From assembly GCA_007026445.1 (NCBI GenBank), contig VDMD01000097.1, forward strand, positions 30,826 to 94,825: a stretch of DNA of 64,000 bases, given 5' to 3'. Origin of the DNA: Schizophyllum amplum. Taxonomy: Eukaryota > Basidiomycota > Agaricomycetes > Agaricales > Schizophyllaceae. The translations under genes and the position numbers were made by a program. The notes below the pieces were generated by a model, which saw nothing but the letters and a program-made list of their open reading frames with translations, was not told where the DNA came from and searched no databases. Every line of letters starts with the position of its first letter. Position 1 is the first letter of the stretch. Below are positions 11,237 through 21,480 of the stretch, one piece after another.

Positions 11237-11623
11237 GGCGGGCAATAGGAAGGTGTACAGAAACAAGAAACACAAACAAAAAGCGATACAATACTGCCAA
11301 GATAAATAACCAATCAGCCGTGCAAAATAGCAGCTGATTCAAGATTGCCGTTCCACGCTCGCAGGCACCGCCCTCCGTCGACTTGCCCATGCCCCATGCC
11401 GCTCAGACGGTACTTGGACCCTCCTGGTGACGGTAAAACGGTATACGGGGCGAGGTGGGTAAGCCCAGGGTAAAGCCCGCTAAATATTGCTCTCCAGATC
11501 CAGACCTCGCAGAACAATGGAAGCGCGCGTGAAACAATTGCATTACGAGCTCATTCTTATGTCACCGTTCCTCGGGACTCGGCGCCTATCCTGTTCGGGC
11601 CGATATTCCGGTTACCCTCCGAC

Positions 11624-12205
11624 AGGACCCCTGAATATACGCCTAAATGTCTGATACCAAAATTACCCTTTCTGGGCGTTCTTGTCCGGACACCAAAAAG
11701 TCGATTCCGCGGTTCTTGTCCGGACTTGTATCAGGCCTAGAAAATATTCATTTTTTCGCTGATTTTTTTTCACGGGCTACAAGGTTGTTTTTAGTGATAC
11801 TTGAAGCTTTTTATAGCCTTTCACTGCAGCGGGATGACCCGTTCGAGCTTTACAAAGGCATAAAATAATATTTTGGGCAAGTTTTGGGCGAATCGAACCA
11901 TCGAGCGGCGAAAACAACCGGTAAATGCCTTGAAACTTGCTGAAATCGCGAGAAAACCGTTGCACCACGAAGCCTTTCTTGGGCACTATTACTGACTGTG
12001 AATGGGAGTTGGCAGCCTTCCTGGTCAAGACCGTGGGCGGCGGACGCCGCCGGTCCATCCGTGTCCGGACTAGTATCAGACCTTGACCGCCTTCCAGCCC
12101 AGTTCCAGCCGTTCGTGTCCGGACTCGTACCAGACCTTGGCCCTCAATTTTGGCCATTCTTGTCCGGACTCGTATCAGACATTTAGGCGTATATTCAGGG
12201 GTCCT
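11624..12205. mobile_element. non-autonomous hAT-like TIR element, 582 bp
   Basis: Perfect terminal inverted repeats of about 34 bp (starting AGGACCCCTGAATATACGCC) at 11624 and 12205, flanked on both sides by the 8-bp direct repeat cctccgac (11616..11623 and 12206..12213), the target-site duplication size of hAT elements. The interior holds subterminal copies of ttcttgtccggactcgtatc on the right and related pieces on the left. No transposase frame. hAT assignment rests on the 8-bp TSD and subterminal repeats. Confidence 0.85.
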
Positions 12206-12807
12206 CCTCCGACGCTTGACCGCCGCAAGACCGCCGCCACGACGCGTCTGCCGCCGAGCAAGGCGAACGACGCCCGTCCCCCGAACATCCACACAGCAAA
12301 GTACCTTGAGTCCATCTAAAGTATAAAGTCTAACACAGACACTTGATAAGCGTCCGCCGCGCTGCCGAGCCGCTGCCTTCAACGTTCAATCGAAGTGGGA
12401 AGGCATCTGTACATCGTGTCGAGAATGATACTGGATAGTAGGACAATTGTATTCCTGTGATACATACAACTATTATGTATCCACACATGTCCCACACGCA
12501 GTCGGTCCTCGAAACCCGCCTTAGTTATCTCTGCCACTCTGGCCTCAGGTCGTGAGCAAACGACCTTCTCACTCTTCGCCAGCGCCGCACTGTCAGCCGG
12601 AGATCCCTCTTCGAGGGCGACCTCCTTGTACGAAAAGATAACTGCGCCGCCGAGCTTTCCCGCCACGGGCCAGAGCGGTGTCAGCGCGCCGTCTTTCGCT
12701 ACCAAATTCAGTCTTTAGTTATAGCCATTGCGTGCGCGGAAGCGCCTCCCGAGACCTCCATAACGCGCGCCCGTGCCCGTCGAACGTCGGTCGCGGGAGA
12801 CTATGTG

Positions 12808-12900
12808 CCCGTAGTGACAATCCCTGCCCGTAGTGACAATCCCTGCCCGTACTGACAATCCCTGCCCGTAGTGACAGTCTTTGCCCGTAGTGACAATCTC
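12808..12900. repeat. 18-bp tandem repeat inside SDR relic
   Basis: Five copies of tgcccgtagtgacaatcc with few changes. On the minus strand each reads ATTGTCACTACGGGC plus three bases, which is the codon run I-V-T-T-G of the SDR expanded in tandem. Confidence 0.85.
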
Positions 12901-12964
12901 GTCCGGGTGCACAGCGAGCGCAGTGAGGAGGGATGTCCGGCCTTCGCGGTGAGGACGTTGGCGA

Positions 12965-13215
12965 GCTTACTGAGAGCTGGGAGAAGTTGAGCTTGTCGAG
13001 GGCTGATGAGAAGCGAGCTTAGGACTGAGAGCTGGGAGAAGTTGAGCTTGCTTCCAGCTGAGAGAAGTTGACCTGGCTGAGAGCTGAGAGAAGTGAGCTT
13101 GCCGAGAGCTGCGCGCGGAGAAGTGAGCTTGCTTTGAGAGCTGAGCGAAGTGAGCTTGCCGAGAGCTGAGAGAATCGAGCTTGCTTCCAGCTGAGAGAAG
13201 TGAGCTTCCGTCGAT
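12965..13215. repeat. minisatellite in the relic's intron position
   Basis: About ten drifting copies of a gagcttgc..agctgagagaagt unit, lying between the sequences matching SDR exon 6 and exon 7, i.e. where the intact gene has an 82-nt intron. Confidence 0.75.
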
Positions 13216-14441
13216 TTCGGAATGAAGGCGAGGGAGGGAGGACGACAGAAGAAACACGGCAAGGACGACAGAAGGTACGGAAAGGATATACAATAAGTAA
13301 CGGGATAAGTCGGGCATGAAGCCATCCGGCCTGCCCATGTCCGCGTTGAGATCGTCGACAGGACTGTAGGTGACAGCCACGTGATAGAGGCCGCAGCGGC
13401 CACTTGATAGAGGCAGCGGTCACTTGATAGAGGCAGCGGCAATCTAGGTCAAGAGCATTAGCGCATGGCATACCAGCAACGACGAGACGACAAGACTGAC
13501 AAAGACGAGTATATCCAGGCGACTCTCCTTCTTCACGAGCTCGTCTCTTTCTTCACGAGCTCAACAGCCGCACCGGCGACCTGCTTCAGATCGCCGAAAT
13601 CCGCGATGAATGCCACGCAAGCTGCTCGGGCTTCAACGTCGGACTGTCCTCCAACATCTCTGCGCTATAGCACTGTTGGCCTTTTACGCCGCGGCGCGTG
13701 CGCCAATGTATGTAGACGTTGGCTCCCTTGGAGGCTGGGTGCTGCGCGACGTATCTCTGGCGGGCCAAACCAATGTATAATCAGTGCATAAATCCAGTAG
13801 ATGCGCGAATCCGCCTAGTCTCCCCAGGCAGACCGTAGACGTACAGATACGCCTACTGAGCCCCGGTAACGAGAGTGACCTTGCCAGTGAGGTCAGAAAT
13901 GATGGGGAGATCATATTTTCGTGGAGGATGAGCATTGAGAGCCGTCCTGCTAGGTGCTATACTTACAGGCGACTTACATACCTCGCCATGGGAAGAAAAT
14001 CTTGATCTTCGGCGAATATTTCCGGAGAGGCAATTCAATAAAAGGCTGGAAGTTCACTGATATGAAGGTGAAGGAATGTGCGGGTGGGTCGTGCACAACG
14101 GCTGTCCGGCGGCGATTCGGATGTCCTATGCGCTTGCATGGGAGAGGGGATGTGGGTCGACGCAGAGAACTTGAGCTTGAACATGCGCTACAGCCGGCAT
14201 CATGTTATCAATAATCATCCGTGCCGAGGTAGGCGGAGCAGCCGCTTCAGCGAATGTTTCCCGAAGGGAGGATATCGATGGACGGCGGTGTTTCAAGCGT
14301 GGGCATTTTCCTGTGCCATCGGGACAGCATCGGGATATGCGTCGCAGGCGGTCGAAAGTACCCGCGAGCGCATCATCCAATACAGTTCAGATGCAGATCA
14401 CCGTAAATCAACATTTGGGAGCAAGAGTATAGCACTGCCCA

Positions 14442-14778
14442 CAAGAGGTGGTCGATCTCGAAATCGGGTACGCAGATGTGCTCGCGTGCGAGCTCCACCC
14501 TGCTCCACTTCGGGCCCTCGGAACGGCGGCGAGGTCGGCGGGGTTGTGTCCAGGTTGGGCCGAATCATAGTTGTAGGCCCACAGAAAGGGAACCAAGGGC
14601 ATTCTATAGGCTATGAGGTACTGGAATATAACTTTCTACTGAGCATATACCTGAATTACTGCGCGACTGGCAGGCCTCGCTGACCCCGCGTGCTCGTCCC
14701 GAGGGCCCGAAGTGGAGCAGGGTGGAGCTCGCACGCGAGCACATCTGCGTACCCGATTTCGAGATCGACCACCTCTTG
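14442..14778. mobile_element. non-autonomous hAT-like MITE, 337 bp
   Basis: Perfect 79-bp inverted repeats (14442..14520 and 14700..14778, outer end CAAGAGGTGGTCGATCTCGA) around a 179-bp centre. The 8-bp direct repeat actgccca flanks both ends (14434..14441, 14779..14786). No coding capacity. The TIR is unrelated in sequence to the element at 11.6 kb. Confidence 0.85.
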
Positions 14779-15005
14779 ACTGCCCAGGGAGCAGGCTGGG
14801 AGCAGGGGAAGAAGAGGAAAAATGAACGTGACCGGTACGTGACCTTCATTGATTGGTCACATCCCCACGTGCCTCCGTGACGCAGCGCGTGCCTGTCATT
14901 TGAAATTGCACTTGCGTCCGAACTTTCATGTTCATCTTTCGCGGCGTTGTTCACTCCAGAAGACATCGCCGTTGAATTGTTTGCTGTAAAAATTCCCGCT
15001 GAACC

Positions 15006-16243
15006 ATGTCTCCGGTGTCGGTCTCCATGAGCCTACCGACCTCTCAAGCGCACTTGCTCGCCTTTGTGTTCGCCCTATCTTATGTTGGCTCTCTCTACGT
15101 CGCCAAAGAGGGCCGACTGAGCTTTACCTCTGGCGCTTCATCAAGTGAGAACTTGGTATGCTGAAAGTGCTTGACTGACGGAAAATTGGCATGCAGATTT
15201 CCGCAGCAAAGGTCGTGATGATCCCGAAGTCATCCGTACGCGCTTGCGTGCCGTCACCTTTTCCAGCATCTTTTCTGCCCTCTTTTTGTTGTACATTTGT
15301 AGCATGGTGATTAAGACTCCTTTCTCGGTGCTATTTGTGATCTGACTTGCGCAAAGGACGTCCTGAAATGGCGCACACTGACTGGCCTGGCTCTTCCTCT
15401 GCCGTCGTTCTCTGTTTTCCTCACTCTCAGTCCTGTGGGCGTGGCGTCCAACATCACTCGTTTCTACTTGCCATATCTTCTTATTCCCATCCTCTACACC
15501 GGACCGCTTTATGTGATTTATCTTCGCAAGCGTATGCCGTTTCAGCAGAACTCATTGGGCCTATTACCGAGCCTGAAGTCTGTCATCGGCAACATCATTG
15601 GCGTTAGGAACTACGTTGTGGTACGCCTTCGCCAATTTACGCTCTGGCATCCTCATGTAGACTTGCCTGACAGGCTCCCATAACGGAAGAAATCGTCTTT
15701 CGAGCGTGTATCGTCGCCGTATACAGGCTTTCTGGCGCGACACGCTGGAAGATCGTATGGGGAGCGCCTCTTTGGTTCGGGATGGGTGCGTTTACGTGTG
15801 GCCCCGATACGATGAAGTTCATTGTCCGCCTAGCCCATCTTCACCACGCCTGGGAGACCTATAACACTCTCGGCAAATCTCCCGACGCGCTCAAGCAGGC
15901 TGTCGCGCAGACCGGTAAGCGTTTTGCTCAGCATGAAAGACGGTTCATTGACGAAGTCTTCCAGCCTTTCAGTTCATCTACACCACGCTCTTCGGCGCGT
16001 ACTGCGTGGAGGTGTTCCTACTATCGTCAAATATACTGGCGCCTCTGATAGCCCATGTCGTAGCGAACTTCATGGGCATGCCCATGCTTGGATACGAGAA
16101 ACGCATGCTTCCGAGGCATCAGAGAAGTGAGTCTTGATCAGTAGTAAAATATTCGTTGCTCACGTGTCCCAGGCATAACTGCCATGTACCTCCTCGGCGT
16201 CGCGTTGTTCACCACCGGCCTCGTCTCCTGTCATAGTATATGA
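15006..16243 (+). CDS. rce1: CAAX prenyl protease 2 (RCE1)
   Basis: ER-membrane endopeptidase that removes the last three residues from prenylated CAAX proteins (Ras, Rho, a-factor-like pheromones). 312 aa in seven exons: 15006..15144, 15197..15306, 15357..15620, 15674..15785, 15834..15914, 15965..16126, 16173..16243. All family motifs are present: the glutamate pair and arginine in APITEEIVFRA, the first His in FGMAHLHH (assembled across the 48-nt intron at 15786..15833), and HVVANFMGMP near the end. Several hydrophobic segments fit the multipass family. In mushrooms the same enzyme class would process lipopeptide pheromones (established for yeast; inference here). A 337-bp MITE ends 228 bp upstream of the ATG. 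Confidence 0.92.
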
Positions 16244-16284
16244 TCATAGATGTACATTGCGGCCTTACGAGTAGAACGTCCCCA

Positions 16285-18784
16285 TCACTCGAAAGCAAAG
16301 ATCCCTCTGAAGTACGCTTCCAGCGCCTCGATTTCGTCCACGCCAGCGATTGTCCCGACCCACCCATCTGGGCGCATTACAACGAGTGCGCCGCGCTCGA
16401 CGTCAACGCCGTACACCTCATGCGCAGCACGCGTTGTGTCTAAGTACACGCGCCCACCGCCCATAGGAGGCATGCCTAGTACTTCATGCGCTGCATTTCC
16501 GCTGTCTGCGCACAGTATGATCCAACGCACGGCGCGACGGGGAAGTCGACTGATCCATATGTCGGATGCGTTGAGCGCGTCGCAGAGCTTTGCCAGATAT
16601 GGCCGCGAGACGCGAGGTGCACCGGCAAAGACCAGGATACTGGAATATGTCAGGGAGATGCAGTAGATCAAACTTAAGATTGGGCGTACGAGAAAGCGCC
16701 TGTGTTCTTAAGTATCTGATGTAGTCGGATGGGATCGGCGGTGCTGCAAAGGTACATGTTAGCCCTCAATTAACGATGCAGACCGCAACTCACCCTAGGG
16801 TGCTCACGAAGACGTCGGGAGCACGCTCGCCCACGTCGACAGTCGCCTTCGATGAGCCAACACTGACCTTGTTGATGAGATTGGCAGCTGGAGGGGATGT
16901 GAGCAGGCATAATTATCTAGCGCGATTTGAGGACGTACGATACGATACGCCTGTCATATGCCGTGGGTCAGAAAAGCTATTGCAGATATGTCGTTTAACC
17001 GTACCTAAGCCTAACGTGAACGACTGCATGTTCATGTCGCTGAACCACTCCTTCAGTATCTCCCTATATCGCATAGCGTCAGATACCAGATAAGGGAAGG
17101 CGGAAGAAACAAGATACCTAGGAGGCTCCGCTCGCCCAGCAAACTTGGGCGGGTAATGCCCTGAGATGAGCGTACTAATTGTGCGGTCGTTGTCGATGAT
17201 CTGCTGAACAACGTGTCGGCGCTCGGTATTGTAGGTCTCCAGAAGCCCCGGACGTGCGGCACCCTTGAGCACGAGCTGACGCAGGGTGAGCAAATCACAA
17301 ACAACAAAGATAGGTTGACTTACTGCCAGTTTCCATGCTAGATTCACGGCGCTAGCAGGTGTATAAGCGGGAAGATCGATATGTTCGTACTACCCATCTA
17401 ACGTACTCCTGTATTCCGGTGTTCAACCCTTGAGCAGACCCTGAGCTGTGCGTGTGGCATGCGTCTCCGGCCAGGATAACTCGCTCTTCATGCAAGAACG
17501 TGTCGGCGATGCGTTGTCCGATACCCTACGAACCGACTCAGCCATCAGGACGCATAACATGGAATATGGACGCACATAAATCGTGAACCAGTCCACGCGG
17601 AGGAAATCAACTCTGAAGGGAGCGAGCGCCTCTTTCGCCTCGCGCACGACGACCTCTTGCGTTATACCCTCTACGCCGCCGTACTTGTCTATGAGAGCTT
17701 GCGAGAAGACATAACCGATGCGCGTCATGCCACCGTCGATGGGGCACCAGAGGATCTGCCCATGCGATGCGCTATCAATGGAGTTGAGGCAACGCGGATT
17801 GGGCATGTCTGTTTCAACCAGAGCGTCCATGCGGATCCAGCGGTGCGTCGTACTCTCGCCTGGGAAGCCTATGCCAGCAAGCTTGCGCACGGTAGATTTG
17901 CCACCCTAGTAGCGCGTCAGGGGCCATAGACCTCCGATGAAGACGACTCACATCTGCCCCAATGATGTACTTGCTACATATTGGATGTTAGGAAGTTCGC
18001 GTGAATAGTCAAGGCGGAACATACCTTTTGATAGTGAAAATCTCGCCGCTTTTGAGATCCTTGACCATCGTCTTCACGGGATGGACTGCTTCAGCGTCTA
18101 CAAGTAGCTGAATGTCAATTAGTTGCTGCTGCATATGCAGGTCCACGCCAAGGTCTTCCATGATCTGCGTGAATTGTTGCTCGATGATGCGCTGTCGAAG
18201 ATGCAGGCTAAACAGTGACCGCTCAGAGTTGACGAAGTCGAGCAAGAATATACATACGCGAATTTGAAGGACGTATCGCCTGTCGTAGACATTCAGGTAA
18301 TTGCGGGAGTAGTACGAACAATAAAGACGTACCAAGCTTGTCCATTCGACTGGCGTACATGAGTCCTCCCGGTACGCGTTTACCTCTGCGGTGACGCTCG
18401 TTAATAAGGGCCGATGTGCCGTCGGCTGACTTACTCATGAAAGTGCAGGGCATTACGAGTGGCAACGCCCAACTGGATAAGTGGCTCGGCCATATCCACC
18501 TGGTCGAGGAGCTCGATGCTCCTTGGCCACAGCGTGCATGCCCGACCATAGCACGGCATAACTGTCTTGTCATCTTGCTCTGCATTCTTTACTCAGATCC
18601 GGCCACGATGGTATACTCTGTGCAACGCGTACCGAGAACGTATGGCTTGATCCCAAAGCGCGCGAGCTGAGCTGCGATAAGGCATCCTACTGGACCACCT
18701 CCCACGCTGGGAGGTTATGAGCACTCCTTCCCATCTAATCGAGCCCTGTCGTACTCACATCACCACGTCGACATTCGATGACAT
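16285..18784 (-). CDS. FAD-binding aromatic monooxygenase (PheA/TfdB family)
   Basis: Flavoprotein hydroxylase related to phenol 2-monooxygenases; about a dozen exons. Seen in order: N-terminal dinucleotide fold MSSNVDVVIVGGGPVG (split by an intron), ARFGIKPYVL, LWPRSIELLDQVDMAE, the second FAD motif YIIGADGGKSTVRK, the FAD-ribityl motif VILAGDACHTHSSGSAQG followed by LNTGIQDAVNLAWKLA, GVSYPANLINK, VGERAPDVFVST, and a C-terminal thioredoxin-like domain ending GIFAFE. Every one of these needs splicing of 45-60 nt introns and the frames agree. The stretch at 18.17-18.37 kb (after GLMYASRMDKLG) has two possible splicings and stays unresolved. Exact aromatic substrate cannot be told. It is convergent with rce1, 41 bp between stop codons. 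Confidence 0.88.
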
Positions 18785-19351
18785 GCTGGATGAGGGAGAG
18801 AAGCAATGGACAGGGTATGGTCAGTGGCAAGGTTTCGATGAGAGACAGGCAATCCGTCCTTGATAACGGCTTCGCGATCCCGATGGATATTGTCCCATGC
18901 TTGTCTTTGCAAGGCGCCTGGCGTCCTAGTGGGGATGGGCGATTGTTCTTGGCGATATTGCGGTAGGAGATCGACTGGCGCGCCGCGCGGCAGTAAACGC
19001 TCAAAGTCAACGGATTCTTGGTTTCGATGGGGAAGACTCGGAGGGAAGGGTTCGCGTATTCAGACATGGGCTGGCTTCATTTCAGCAGGTTCATGTGGGT
19101 TTTGCAAGGCCGTACAAGTTAGCCCTACAAGTGACGAGGTTGCCCCCCATGGAGGCGGGAAACCGCCACGCGACGCAAGCGACCGCTGAAGGAAGCCGCG
19201 GGGATTCGGAAGTTTCCGACTGTGAGCGATCTGAGTACTTACATAAGTAGTCTGGGGAGACTGGTACCTGACTGGTACTATGTAGTCTGAGTAATTGCCT
19301 GGCGGGCTTATTACCTGGCGATGACCTGGACCGCCAGTAGACCGGTGACCT

Positions 19352-19420
19352 CTACGGTGCACCATTGGTATCAGGCAGGATTTCAGGTCAAGCCCGAGGT
19401 CCCCGGTTCGAATCCCAGCG
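19352..19420 (+). repeat. tRNA-like repeat (SINE head?), copy 1
   Basis: ggtgcaccattggtatcagg..cggttcgaatccc: an A-box-like TGGTATCAGG and a perfect pol III B box GGTTCGAATCC about 30 nt apart. No closing acceptor stem, so not a functional tRNA. The first 30 bp recur at 19603 and, inverted, at 22617. Confidence 0.45.
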
Positions 19421-19596
19421 CAACCTTCGATGTAAAATTTGATGAAGATGCCTTCTGAGACCTTTCTGGCGATACCGGAGGCTTGTAGATTGGTAAAGGT
19501 ATATGTAGCCATTTAATCTAGCGTGGGGCATGACAAAGAAAGACCTGGAGAGGTCGGAAAGGCAGCTCGGCAAGTTCCGAGGCTGATACCTATGGT

Positions 19597-19640
19597 TGCA
19601 GCGGTGCACCATTGGTATCAGGCAGGATTCTGGCCTCTTC
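19597..19640 (+). repeat. tRNA-like repeat, copy 2 (5' part)
   Basis: Shares ggtgcaccattggtatcagg and the following caggatt with copy 1, preceded here by ggttgcagc, then diverges. No B box follows. Confidence 0.45.
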
Positions 19641-19865
19641 CGGCCTGCATGAGGTCGAGTTTACGACTGTTGTCACCTACGCCGTCGACATACACGAGAC
19701 ATTGGTCGGTTGGCTTAATGGACGGTGTGAGGGGTATTCCACTATATCATCGTAAATTCTGGATGCAATTAGCGAAGTTCAAACGACGCGGGACGACGGC
19801 GCGACAAAGCGCCATCCTCTCGAGTCTCCTTCAAATCACAGGAGCACTTCATCGAGTCACGCTCT

Positions 19866-21480
19866 GTTAGGGACAACGGGGTATTCGTCGTCTGGCAATT
19901 TGTGCACAGAATCGGCGCCGCATCCCCACCGTCGCTCCTGCTCTTGCTCTGGTGCCCTGCGAGAGCAACCTCTTCATTGCCTAGCTTGCCGAATCTCGGG
20001 CATGCTTGTCGTCGAGCGTCGCTCTTCGCCGTTGGGCGACTGCAGCATCGGCAGCGACTTTTTCCGCTGCGTGTTCTGCTTAAGTGGCACATACTTGCGC
20101 TGCGCCTGTCTTCCTGGTGGTGGCGTCGATGCAGAGCTCGCTATAAACGGCTGGCGAAGCGTTGGAGCTCGCATTCCACCCGTAGCTCGACGGCCTTGCG
20201 TGCTGCAGCCCGCTATCATTGAAGTCGTCCTGCCCAACGCTGAGGATCTGTGTTGGGTCAACGTGCGTGTACCCGCCAGACAGCGAGCCGATGCCGCCCC
20301 CGTGGTACAACGTGGTCCATGATCTGGCGGTAGTCGCGGCTGTCGTCCACACCGGAGAGCCCGCCGGCGCTGAGGTGCGCTCAGCACTAGGCCATCGCTG
20401 CGGCCGCTGCTGCAGCGCCGGCCGAAAGCTCGCTGTTTTCGTCATCTTTTTTTCTATTGTCTCCACGACGTCGGGAAACCTTGTCTTCGACGACATTCGA
20501 CGACACGTTCATGCACCTGGGGAGGGACAGAGCGGGGAGAGCGAGGTAAGGACGGGGTAGAGAAGGGACGGAGCTGAAGACGGAGGCATTGGATGAGAGC
20601 GAGAGAGGCATGAAAGGAGAGGAATGAAGGTCAAGGGCGGGCGAGAGGAAGACAGCGAGAGGCGGGCCCTGCGTGTCTGAGAGGCGGGAAGCGTGCACAG
20701 GACAATATTGGCGCGCCCGGGAGCGCTTTGTTGTGAGCCCACTCAGAAGGCCTTTGAATTGCGTAGAAGACTCGAGCGGGAAAGCGGGAATCAGTGGAGG
20801 AGGGTTATCGTGTCGGCGAGCTGAACAGTGGAAAGCTTAGGCGTGGCGCGGCTCCTGAGCGTGTGTGAGCATCTCGACGAGGGGAAGGGGAGGGGCCGGA
20901 AGGAGGCAAGTGCGCTTCGTCGTTTCGAGAGTACGGAAGTCGAGGGCGAGCGGAGGAAGAGGGCGTGCTGAGTTGAGACGAGCTCATAAGGTGACGCGCG
21001 GCCCCACGAATGTCGCAGACGGCGAGTGCGAGCTGTAGCGGCAGATGTCGGAGCTGTTGCCGGAGCAGAGGGAGAAACTTCAAGGGCCGGAAGAGGCGCC
21101 TTGTTCTCCTCCTCTCCTGTTTCGCGCACGGGGTATTCACCGTTACCGCGCGAGGATGTCCCTGTTGCTGGCGAGTCGTCTACAACTGGTACACCGCGTA
21201 CATCATCTGCCCCTGCTGCTCTTGTCGTTGCTGATGCTGCTGCGACTGCTCGACAAACAGTAGGTCAAAGATGCACCGTCTGCGTCCGCGTTTGCGCCAG
21301 AAGCCGCCTGGGCGCTGCCTGGACTCAACGTCAAGCCGGGCTCGAGGTTACGGGCGATCGACGTACCTGAGCTTCACTTGCGCGCCGATTCGCTCGTTCA
21401 TTGTCTCCCTCTCTCGCCGAGCATCAGAACAGGTGGCTCTCGCTTCAAGACGCACTCTCGACAGCCTAGGCACTTAGCGA
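19866..21480 (-). pseudogene. GATA-type zinc-finger transcription factor, truncated in the finger
   Basis: At 19930-19880 (minus) the sequence reads GGDAAPILCTNCQTTNTPL, the exact first half of a fungal GATA finger, where W-R-R-D..CNACG should follow. Instead it continues LSLTERDS and no CNACG is found downstream on this strand within several kb. Upstream pieces on the same strand look like the low-complexity N-terminus of such a factor: a Ser/Pro-rich run near 20.85-20.95 kb, GGGIGSLSGGYTHVDPTQIL near 20.25 kb, LPMLQSPNGEERRSTTSMPE near 20.0 kb. Exon borders could not be set. A relic cut off by a rearrangement is the simplest view; a long intron to an unseen exon is the alternative. Confidence 0.5.

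Larger units (their letters stand above)
12480..14030 (-). pseudogene. decayed copy of the SDR gene
   Basis: Minus-strand pieces match the SDR at 7.2-8.5 kb in the same order: RKYDLPIISDLTGKVTLVTGA (about 13.92-13.85 kb), VAQHPASKGANVYI (13.75), TRTWAGRMASCPTYPV in another frame (13.33), ALSKLANVLTAK (12.97), HPDEIVTTG (12.9), and GALTPLWPVAGKLGGAV..YKEVALEEG (12.68-12.6). Frames shift between pieces, the exon 5 equivalent was not found, and two minisatellites interrupt it. Orientation is opposite to the intact gene, and the upstream sequence to about 14.37 kb is also homologous, so this is an inverted segmental duplicate and not a retrocopy: intron positions are retained. Confidence 0.85.

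Noticed and set aside
12808..12900. Regular short repeats resembling a CRISPR array
   Set aside because: No spacers: 18-bp units are directly adjacent and derive from the SDR coding sequence; the host is a eukaryote.
14604..14966. 120-codon minus-strand frame next to RCE1
   Set aside because: Runs through one arm and the centre of the MITE; an artefact of the insertion.
16250..19070. Biosynthetic gene cluster around the FAD monooxygenase
   Set aside because: No polyketide synthase, terpene cyclase, NRPS or transporter is adjacent; RCE1 on one side and a relic region on the other.
19352..19420. Functional tRNA gene
   Set aside because: The B box is perfect but no acceptor stem or anticodon stem closes; its 5' 30 bp recur as fragments elsewhere.
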